Part shown: positions 1-7,309 of the stretch, piece by piece
Layout: every line of letters starts with the position of its first letter
Numbering within the stretch: the first letter of the stretch is position 1
Origin: Cephalothrix spiralis
Lineage: Eukaryota > Nemertea > Palaeonemertea > Archinemertea > Cephalotrichidae
Assembly: GCA_032353305.1 (NCBI GenBank)
Contig: JAUCNG010143316.1
Location: forward strand, 1 to 13,390
DNA: 13,390 bases
Direction of reading: 5' to 3'
Translations under genes and position numbers: made by a program
The notes under the pieces: generated by a model
What the model saw: the letters and a program-made list of their open reading frames with translations, nothing else
Databases searched by the model: none
What the model was told of the DNA's origin: nothing

Positions 1-87
1 ATCATGGCGTCGACTCAATATTATGTTTTGACTGAGGGACATTTATTTTCAACGCTGTTTTGATTGTTAAACATCTACAACAGAATC

Positions 88-3000
88 ATGTATCCGGGAC
101 AAGGTACGTATAATTAATTGATGTTAATATTTTTTGACTAGATAATATTATTCTCATTGATTAGTTTATTTTGATTAATTATCAACCTTGCAATAAAGAC
201 GAAACATTGCCTGCACATTGCATGTAATAAGCCGCTCTATCATGAAATGAACGTATTTATGTATTCAGCTGTACTAATACTTTACAAATATATTAAGAGA
301 AGAGCCTTCTGCGTGATACCAATGTCAATGCAGAATTTTTGATAAGGTCAATGTTGAAAAATAACGAAATCTCATGATAAAATTTGGGAATCGAGTAAAA
401 AACTCTCAAGAAGGAGTCATCATTCAGCACAACCACTCAAAAATGGAGTGGATTTTAACTACAATAAGGATCAGATTTCAGTGTAATGTTTGAGGGTTAA
501 CTCTAAATGGAGCTGAAATCAATTCCATTTTGGAGTGCAAAATGGTCTTTTTCCACATACTTTATGATCAATTATGGAGTGAACATTCACTCCATTACGT
601 AATTAGACCGAGTGACCACACTTTGGAATATTTTGAAATGTCATGTAATATCAAAATTAGTAAAAAGCTGGAAAATGTCGTTCAGGCAAAATTTTGTCGC
701 GTCTGGTTGTTAAATATGTCGCGACTAGACTTTTTCTAGATGTCACGACTTGAAATTTGCTGGATGATAGAGTTGCAGCTCGTGTAACTTATAATCATCC
801 ATGTGGCTGTCCTGAGCAGTGCTTAAATTTATTAATTGTTCTTTTATGTTTCCAAGTATAGGTGCGAGGCTATAATCGAACATTTAGAAATAAACAACAA
901 TATGGTACCCGGGGACTGCGATGAAGGAGTTATTTGGATCGGGGCGATCTAAAAGCTAAGCATCGCAATTTTTGGATTGCCAACCCTCCCTGCGATGCAT
1001 TTCATTGACTGGCGCGTAACCCTGAAAATTATTTAAATTTGGACTATTAAAATTTCAGATGCGCGACGACCACTCCATATGCTGGTGCTTGCAACCACAT
1101 TGGCCAGCACAATGGGTTTGATATGTGTTGGCATTATGGCAGTTGCCTTCAACATTGAATTGGAGACTGAAGAAGAAGCTGATGTGACCAGTAGAGCCAT
1201 GGTGTATGTATATTTTATATTTTATAGCTGAAAGAGACTGCATTTTTGAGCCCAACCGGTTTGGCCCCAAACGTTTCGGCAACAGAACATTTTTGGCTCC
1301 AGTACACTTTTAGCCTAGTCAGTTTGGACATACAGTACAACTGTGTTCTAATGCGAAAAAAATGTTCCCCTAAATTATTTGTTACCTAAAATGGTCAAAA
1401 TAACCATTTGCGCATGCGCAATTCAGATTTTACCGGTAACGAATTTCCCAAGGTAACAAATTTCACGGAACATTTTTTTCGCATTAGAACCCAATTGTAC
1501 TGTATTTAGCCTTTAATTCGGCCACATATATTCATAATCAGCTAATAATTAAACTAATTTATTATCCGAGACTACCAAAAAAGATAATGAAGCCATTCAT
1601 TCAAAAAAGCAACTAAATTGTCAATTTAAACAAACAATTTGACTTTAAATTGATTATATTACTATGTAAACCTGTGTAATCTACAAATGTATTTCCGATT
1701 TTGATCGGTTTGAAACCTAATAGACTATTTTCGACATTTTCCATATCTACAGCCGGTGTGTCTACATAATTGGACGGTTGTTATGACAATCTTAAAACCC
1801 CCTCTCCACGCGTAAAACCCGGAGTACGGATCCAAGCGCCATCGACCCTTATATTTTCTAAAAGCTTATGGAAAGTTAGTTGTGAAATGATATTTAAATT
1901 TCATGGCGTCATTTTTCAGCCCCCTAGCGGCAAAAACAATATTTTCTCATGAGTACAGCACAATTGGCTAAATTTAGCTGTAATCGTTTGGAAATATCAG
2001 TTTTCGCCGCTAGGGGGCTAAAAAAAGATCGTCATGAAGTATTGAATATCATTTCAAAACTTACTTTCCATGCATAAGGTTTCAGAAAATATGGGTCGAT
2101 AGGGTTTGGGTTCATCTTTCGGGTTTTACGCGAAGTGGCCGAAATATTGGTTTTTGGATTGGCATACCAATTTAATTTTTTATCAATAAGACTAGTAATC
2201 TTAAGAACCAGAGCTCTACTTTCCAGATATGCATAAATAATTTTCTGTGTGTGATCGTATTTTCTAATTAATTCCCTGACGTTATATGTATATCCAAAAC
2301 TGCGCTATAAACCGGTATAATTCTGGAAAATTTCGCCATTGTTAGCTATGTCCATTGTTCAAGTAAAGATGTCTTTGACTAAATTATTCACTTTCATTTG
2401 ATATATATTTTCTTTTGCAGGACGCTGAGAACTGCTGCACCAATATTATTATTCGGTTGTGTAATAGTTGTTATTGTTGCCATCTATCGCCACTGGCATA
2501 TTCGGTGGAGAAAAACGTCTAACACTTATATGAGGGTAAGTCGTAGCCAATAATTTACCTTTTAAATACCTCTATTAACCGTAATTTGAAAACCGCAATT
2601 GCTTATATCTCTAAAATGGCTGGTTTTAGGTAATAAATTTCTTTAATGGATAGATAGAAACATGCCACTATTTTACAAAATGAAGTACACAGATTTTAGT
2701 TTTGAGCATGCGCAGTCCGTTAATTTAGCTGCGCGTATGTGTGTATGTCAAAAACCTACTATCAAACGATTTACTTCACATCGCTACTGAAAATAGTAGA
2801 CATATTCGTCTCAATAAACTCTTAAAAATCACCCAATGTATTAAAAAAAAATCTAACCCTCTATATTGAAGTTGGCACAAGCTATTTGCAAACCCCAAAT
2901 ATTATCATAAATATTCGTAACTTTTCATTTGTTTATCTATTTCAATTGATTCTTATTTCACCTTCTAGGATGGCTCACTACTGAATATTCATTATAATGC

Positions 3001-4125
3001 TGTTTATACTGGTCCCCCGCCTTATGATTTTGTATGCACACCAACTCAAACTGGGCTACCAGCTGATGATGCAGCCGTCAACCCAGACCAAAGGTAAGTT
3101 AGCCTAACATATAGTTTTATCGTGTTTAAACACAACATTGGCACTTGGGTCTTTTTATAATTAATTGTTTTTTAAACGTTGCCTTGACTGATGGTTTAAA
3201 TTGTTTACAGAGCAGAAAAAATATACTGACAATTCAATTTTAAAATATTAGATCCCCGCAGGGTGCCCTTATGATGTCAGGTACTGATTGCCGTTGTTCT
3301 CATTGTTCAAAACAATAGATACATTGTTTATGCCCACTAAGCAGAAATTCCACTAAGCAGAAACCCGCTAAGCAGAAAATCAAAATATACACCCTTATCC
3401 ATTAATAATTATTTTACCGAAAAATTACTTGTCACGCATTGTCGAAATATAGATCGTTAATTTATGTTTAACGTTCATTGATGCGATACGCGGTAAATAA
3501 CAAGGGTTTTGATTTAAAACCATATTTATCTAATTGAACAATTTTTGTCAACCTTTTTTTCTCACTACGCATTGATATAGAAACCGCTCAATTTGATCAA
3601 ACAATTAATTTTCTTTCAATTTTGCGACAAATATCCTACATATTTGTATACATGTATTTATAAATCAATTTTAGTTGTGGTCATGGCTAACCGTGGTCAT
3701 AAAAGCCAACGGGGTGATTCTATTCAATCAATTCATAGATAGGGGTGCATATTTTAATTTTCTGCTTAGCGGATTTCTGCTTAGTGGAATTTCTGCTTAG
3801 TGGGAATTCACCAGCTATATTGCATGGTCTTCTCTCCCGAAGAACACAGATTCGGTTTATCACTTAGGGAGTTAGGTTAATTCTCCTGTAGTTCATTTAT
3901 TGGGACACGCGGTATATTGTTTTTAATATTATTGTTTACGAACTAGTCGCACTTAAATGTTAACCTTTTTATTTTCTCAGGTTTCAAGAACCTCCTCCAA
4001 AATATGAAACACTTTTTGAACAACAGAATGAGACGAGAGTTGAGGACCCTGCTGTGCCTGCTGGGCCTGCTTTACAATCGACTCAACAACAAGAGCGTCC
4101 AGAACCACTTATTGAAGCAACTTGA
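88..4125 (+). CDS. Two-pass membrane protein with two PPxY motifs, five exons
   Basis: Joining 88-103, 1059-1203, 2421-2535, 2969-3093 and 3981-4125 gives 181 residues and a TGA stop. Donors are GTACGT, GTATGT, GTAAGT and GTAAGT. Acceptors end in CAG or TAG after T-rich tracts. Splice phases are 1, 2, 0 and 2, and all agree. Exon 1 encodes only MYPGQ, and its ATG has A at -3. Seen: membrane segment 1 at about residues 13-36, an acidic loop (about 39-47), membrane segment 2 at about 59-76, a basic stretch RHWHIRWRK at 77-85, then a Pro/Gln/Glu-rich tail with PPPY at 108-111 and PPKY at 139-142. By the positive-inside rule both ends face the cytosol. PPxY motifs are known ligands for WW domains such as those of NEDD4-type ubiquitin ligases, so an adaptor or trafficking role is inferred. 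The architecture resembles TMEM252/TMEM171-like proteins, but I claim no orthology. The transcript may have further 5' UTR upstream of the window. Confidence 0.85.
442..600. repeat. Recurring TGGAGTG motifs in intron 1
   Basis: The octamer ATGGAGTG or close variants recurs at irregular spacing. It ends in a short near-palindrome at about 574-595 (ATGGAGTGAA, then TTCACTCCAT after a 2-base centre). It looks like degenerate repeat sequence. The 69-codon ORF crossing it shows no protein-like features. Confidence 0.3.
661..766 (+). repeat. Dispersed repeat, copy 1 (intron 1)
   Basis: This stretch begins TAAAAAGCTGGAAAATGTCG and ends AAATTTGCTGGAT. It recurs in the same orientation at 6330-6480, with shared blocks GTCGTTCA.GCAAAA, TTTGTCGCG.CTGGTT and AGATGTC.TGAC. 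The homology is diverged and broken by small insertions. No terminal repeats are visible, so the class of element is unknown. Confidence 0.55.
1246..1325 (+). repeat. Degenerate TTTCGGCCCC-type tandem repeat fragment
   Basis: This segment repeats the unit TTTGGCCCC / TTTCGGC spaced by AACA or CAGTACAC. It is the same unit that makes up the arms of the foldback at 8473-9126; CCAGTACACTTT is shared exactly. It appears to be a solo relic of that family. Related sequence (TTAGCC..., ATTCGGCC) resumes just after the MITE at 1331-1504, so that MITE may have inserted into it. Confidence 0.5.
1331..1504. mobile_element. Tc1/mariner-type MITE, 174 bp including TA duplication
   Basis: The two ends form an inverted repeat of about 38 bp. 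The left end reads CAGTACAACTGTGTTCTAAT and continues into GCGAAAAAAATGTTCC. The right end is its complement with two mismatches near the tip. A TA dinucleotide borders each side (1331-1332 and 1503-1504), as expected for Tc1/mariner-superfamily insertion. Inner arms (TTGTTACC and GGTAACAA) also pair. The centre holds the palindrome GCGCATGCGC. There is no coding capacity. It lies in intron 2 of the membrane-protein gene. Confidence 0.8.
1809..2132. mobile_element. Long foldback element in intron 2
   Basis: A left arm of about 125 bp (1809-1937) pairs with a right arm (2000-2132) at roughly 80% identity by eye. The outer ends CGCGTAAAACCC and GGGTTTTACGCG match exactly, and so do the inner ends around AGCCCCCTAGCGGC. 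The loop is about 60 bp. No target duplication is clear and there is no ORF of note. It is a non-autonomous foldback of unassigned family. Confidence 0.7.
2648..2676 (+). repeat. 29-bp segment shared with the hairpin at 12182-12210
   Basis: The segment matches 12182-12210 at 26 of 29 positions (core AGATAGAAACAT, then CTATTTTAC). The inverted partner of that sequence is in the left arm of the same hairpin near 12050. This intron 3 copy appears to be a solo fragment of the same element. Confidence 0.4.
3333..3804. mobile_element. Foldback element with tandem-repeat ends, copy 1 (intron 4)
   Basis: Each end carries three tandem copies of a 15-16 bp unit, CCACTAAGCAGAAAT, in inverted orientation. 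The arms match almost perfectly over about 47 bp, then continue more loosely through ATATACACCC / GGGGTGCATAT. The centre is AT-rich and non-coding. It shares blocks with the second copy at 6715-7309, for example GATGCGATA, TTTTGATTT and TAGAAA.CGCTCAAT. Tandem-repeat outer domains on long inverted repeats are the known layout of Foldback elements and sea-urchin TU elements; membership here is inference. No target duplication is visible for this copy. Confidence 0.8.
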
Positions 4126-4330
4126 ATGACACCTTGAAAATAATTAGAAACATGTATCCACCAGTTCATCGGAATCTTCGTGTTTGTTAACACTACAAAA
4201 AATGTAATGCTTATTGAAAGGTCTTTAAAGATCTTTAAACACTTCACAAATACATGGAGTGTATTGAATGGAATTTATCTTTTAAAACCTGAGATAATTT
4301 ATTTTGCACCGGTCAATGAAATGCACCGTT

Positions 4331-4336
4331 AATAAA
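4331..4336 (+). promoter_or_regulatory. Poly(A) signal AATAAA of the membrane-protein gene
   Basis: This is a canonical AATAAA about 206 bases after the stop codon of the five-exon gene, with cleavage expected 10-30 bases later. A second AATAAA at 4416-4421 could serve as an alternative site. The sequence between the stop and the signal is AT-rich with no ORF, as expected for a 3' UTR. Confidence 0.6.
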
Positions 4337-4889
4337 TTGCACATTTAGTGGCACAATGCGTAATTTTGTAACTCTCTGTGACTTTGGTGATAGGTATGAT
4401 GGCTCGATTTGTAACAATAAAACGTAATTGTGACGGAGTAAATTACTTTAGATATCATATTATGTCTTCTGAAAATATCTGTGATACTTGTTAAGAGCGC
4501 CAAAGGCTCGAGCAAATTACTAGGGTGCACTTTATATGGAGAGCCAACGAGCCCCATGGTTTCGCCACGCCCTAATGAATCCGTTCAGATGATGATACAT
4601 ACTCTATTTGTAATTAGTGAATTATGCTATGTTCCAAAACATTTTTACCACAAAATTATGATCTCTGTTTGCAAAAATTGTTGCTTGAATGTAAAATTGA
4701 GATCTAAACAACATATCGTAGGCTTATTTGTGTAATCACAATGTATTATATGACGTAGTCCGTTTTGATTAATCAACTGTATATATAATATATGGATGGT
4801 CCCATTTTTGTCCTCTAATGTATAGTTTTTATCCTACGCATAATCAAGGTAGGCCTATAGTATTAAACCGATGTTGATCAGTATTGTCT
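4337..4889. other. Intergenic stretch with nothing supported
   Basis: The sequence is AT-rich. Two overlapping ORFs on opposite strands (about 4345-4735) have no convincing start context, splice sites or protein-like composition. TAGGCCTATAG near 4852 is a common simple motif in some marine invertebrate genomes. Confidence 0.5.
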
Positions 4890-4984
4890 AACAGTTCTAG
4901 CTGAGGTCAACTATAACGCGGTAGCGCGGTAGTACCGCACTTTGGCGGTTACCGCGTTATAGTTGACCTCAGCTGCTAAGACTG
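4890..4984. mobile_element. 95-bp near-perfect palindromic mini-element
   Basis: A 25-bp arm at 4899-4923 (AGCTGAGGTCAACTATAACG, then CGGTA) is the exact reverse complement of 4950-4974. The loop is 26 bp and holds further CGCGGTAG/TACCGC half-sites. Weaker pairing extends outwards through ACAGTTCTAG and CTAAGACTGT, with a TA close to each side. That fits a very short Tc1/mariner-type MITE. An alternative is an unrelated hairpin. Confidence 0.65.
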
Positions 4985-5700
4985 TATGAAAGAGCATATG
5001 ATTCTCTACTTTCTTTAAAATGCTCTTTTTGTATATTTGAGGTCATAAAAATTTTTTACATATACATGTACGTTTGAATTTGGGGAAGAGTGTGTAGCCT
5101 CCCTTTTTGGGCAAAAAACTTTTGTTCCGCGTTTATTTTTTTTGCAGTTTTAAGTCCTTTAGTCCTGTATTTTCAATTTTAAAATAAAACTTATTATGAG
5201 CTTAATGCATGCACCATTTAAAGTATAGTTTTTAAGCAGTATGGCCAAAAAATTGGGTGGATGGTCAAACTTTTTGCCCGTAACATTTTTTTCGTAGCAG
5301 AAAATTCGGTTTTGCAAGAAAGGCCTTTTCATTTTTTGCCCATGTATTTTTGGGAAGGATATGTACCTCAACCCGATTTTGCAATTTTTTGGCAAAACGA
5401 TATGCAAATGTTTTTCACGCCCCACCCCGCCCCCTGTATTTAAGCTAAGTTTGTTATCTGAGTACTCTGTCACTGAGGAAAAAACGGTCTATAAACTATT
5501 TTTAAGCATTTCAAGAGTTTCTACCGATCGATAGATTAGCAATTTTTTCCTTGGCTTTATTTAAAATAACTTTTCGAAAATCACTTAAATATTCACAAAA
5601 AATATTTTCTATTCCTAATAAAATATATTGCAATTTATACTTATAATTTTTAGAACTATATAGGCCTATGGTGCTTAAAACCTTATAATTTCTCATGTTT
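4985..5700. other. Intergenic stretch with nothing supported
   Basis: The sequence is rich in T-runs and A-runs. The 104-codon minus-strand ORF at 5159-5473 and its plus-strand shadow are driven by TTTTTTGCC-type runs and look like chance. A good acceptor-like tract (TTTATTTTTTTTGCAG, ending near 5147) is followed by early stops in all three frames. Confidence 0.45.
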
Positions 5701-5705
5701 TTTTC

Positions 5706-5794
5706 AGGGCCTTCGCCATTTTAATTACGCCACGGTATAGTGCTTGTCGCTCAAAAAGTCGTTAAAACTCTACATAAAAAATGGCGAGGGTCCT
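5706..5794. repeat. Short inverted repeat, possible MITE
   Basis: AGGGCCTTCGCCATTTTA (5706-5723) pairs with AAAAAATGGCGAGGGTCCT (5776-5794) with a few mismatches, leaving about a 52-bp centre. No target duplication is clear. Confidence 0.4.
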
Positions 5795-6329
5795 ATTAAT
5801 CAATGAACGAATATCATCCATGTAATCACAAAATACACTAATTATAATGAGTCTTAACTATTTATCCTCATAATTGAATGTGTATATGTAAATAAATCTT
5901 TAAAATTGTTAGTTAAAATTATTTTACTCCTTTTTCTACATGTATTTGGAATTGAAATCCATTTCAAATGATGCGTATTTCCAAAAATGAGTATATTTCC
6001 ATTCAATTCAAAGTGGTGCATCACTTAGAACTATACGTTTAAGAAATGTTCCGAGTTTGTACCGTAAGCTACTCCATTTTTAATTGAATTAGTACTGGAA
6101 GTTTCGCGATTTTTTATCGAATTTAAAATTGGAAGTGCATTCATGACGTCATGGTATCCCATAATGCAATAACTGCTGACAGAAAACGTTCAGAGTTTAG
6201 TACTTGCAGATTATTATAAAATCTTTATTCGCAAAAAACAATACATTCTTTCATGCCGGTTATCATTGGGCAGCTAGATATGACAAACATCGTATAAACA
6301 TGGAATTCCAAAATAAATTAAAAAATAGG
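5795..6329. other. Intergenic stretch with only simple structure
   Basis: No gene is supported. A short self-complementary motif lies near 5949-5970 (GAAATCCATTTC), and a full palindromic CRE-like TGACGTCA occurs near 6145. Neither has a nearby start of transcription that I can identify. Confidence 0.4.
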
Positions 6330-6520
6330 TAAAAAGCTGGAAATGTCATGGAATTTTGGGGAAAAAATGTCGTTCAAGCAAAACGATTTGTCGCGACTGG
6401 TTCTTGACGGGTTGTGAACAGTGTCATCACTGCAGTCGTCTAGGCATTTTCAAGATGTCGTGACCGTAAATTTGCTGGATATGTCAAGGAAAAGTCATGG
6501 AAATGTCATGGAATTTTGTT
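6330..6520 (+). repeat. Dispersed repeat, copy 2
   Basis: This is the direct-orientation relative of 661-766. It begins TAAAAAGCTGGAAATGTC and carries extra GTCATGGAATTTTG units. The motif AAATGTCATGGAATTTTG occurs twice (about 6340 and 6500), flanking the segment homologous to copy 1. Confidence 0.5.
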
Positions 6521-6701
6521 TTTTGAAAGTTGAGGCCATCTGTATACATTTTCACATATAGAACATTTTGACACATTTGTATAAAGTATAAGTGCCCGTA
6601 TGGCTGTATCTGAACATGCATTTCCAAAACTAAAGATCCTTCAAAAACATTTACTCATTTGACAGTCGAGTTAGAGCTTTTATTTTCACAAAGCGCAATG
6701 G

Positions 6702-6714
6702 CCCAACAAGTGGT
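6702..6714 (+). repeat. 13-bp direct repeat, left copy (probable target duplication)
   Basis: CCCAACAAGTGGT is repeated exactly at 7310-7322, on the other side of the foldback element. It lies directly after an ATG with good Kozak context (GCAATGG, 6698-6700). Thirteen bases is long for the target duplications I know of in foldback elements (8-9 bp is typical), so part of the match may be chance. Confidence 0.65.
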
Positions 6715-7309
6715 TAAGTATCACTAAGCAGAATCCCATAATGCAGAAAATCTCAATCGGCACCCCTATCATAAAAAATTAATACGATGCGATAGACGGT
6801 TAATATCAATAGCTTTGATTTGAAACAATATTTAGTTAGAAGAAACGGCAAAAAGCACAGTCAATTATGCGCAATCGAGCAATTATTATAAAACATATTT
6901 CAATTATGTCTTTACTCATTGAAGTAGAAATCGCTCAATGATCACCAATCTTACATAACAATAGAAGATATATTGATAATTATATAGTTGTTTATTTATG
7001 CATTTTCGGTTTCATGGGTTTAGTGGGATTTCTGCATAAAAGTCGGGGAGATTCCAATACAGTAAAACCTCTCTACTCTGGGCACGGTCGGGGCCAGCAA
7101 TTTTGCCCAATTTAGAGAAATGCCCAACATATAGAGTATCGTTAGTACACAATTCCCTAAAATCGGGTCTTTTCCAAAACGCCCAAATGGAGAGGTGCCC
7201 AACATATGGAGGTGCCCAATTGGGGAGGTTTTACTGTATATCAATTCTGATATAGGGGTGCATATTTAGATTTTCTGCATAATGGGATTCTGCTTAGTGG
7301 GATACATCA
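6715..7309. mobile_element. Foldback element with tandem-repeat ends, copy 2, carrying a nested MITE
   Basis: The left end CACTAAGCAGAATCCCATAATGCAGAAAAT is the inverse of the right end, with slight differences. Two terminal units remain per side instead of three. Internal blocks match copy 1 at 3333-3804, including GATGCGATA, TTTGATTT and CATTGA.GTAGAAATCGCTC. Near the right end it also has GCATAAAAGTC / GGGGAGATTC, as in copy 1. A 13-bp direct repeat flanks it. It has no transposase and is non-autonomous. Confidence 0.75.
7058..7238. mobile_element. Pogo/Tigger-like MITE nested in the foldback
   Basis: Ends CAGTAAAACCTC (7060-7071) and GAGGTTTTACTG (7225-7236) are exact inverted repeats, bordered by TA on both sides. 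The interior repeats GCCCAA motifs and holds no ORF of note. CAGTANAACCTC-type tips with TA duplication are typical of pogo/Tigger-related Tc1/mariner elements. Removing the element and one TA restores sequence alignable with the uninterrupted copy at about 3717-3750. Confidence 0.85.

Noticed and set aside
900-1015. Possible tRNA or 5S-like fragment (GC-richer segment with GATCGGGGCGATC)
   Set aside because: No cloverleaf, B-box or 5S internal control region could be made from it. The short self-complementary piece alone is not enough.
1055-1282. 75-codon minus-strand ORF
   Set aside because: It is a shadow of exon 2 of the membrane-protein gene plus a repeat fragment.
1770-1952. 60-codon plus ORF
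   Set aside because: It lies wholly in the arm of the intron 2 foldback and its surroundings, with no start context or protein-like features.
3333-3378. CRISPR array suggested by short regular repeats
   Set aside because: The 15-bp units abut without spacers, occur inverted at the other end, and lie in an intron of a eukaryotic gene. They are foldback termini.
5159-5473. 104-codon minus-strand ORF and an overlapping plus ORF
   Set aside because: Composition follows T/A runs. There is no good start context, no splice support and both strands are open together, as expected by chance in this sequence.
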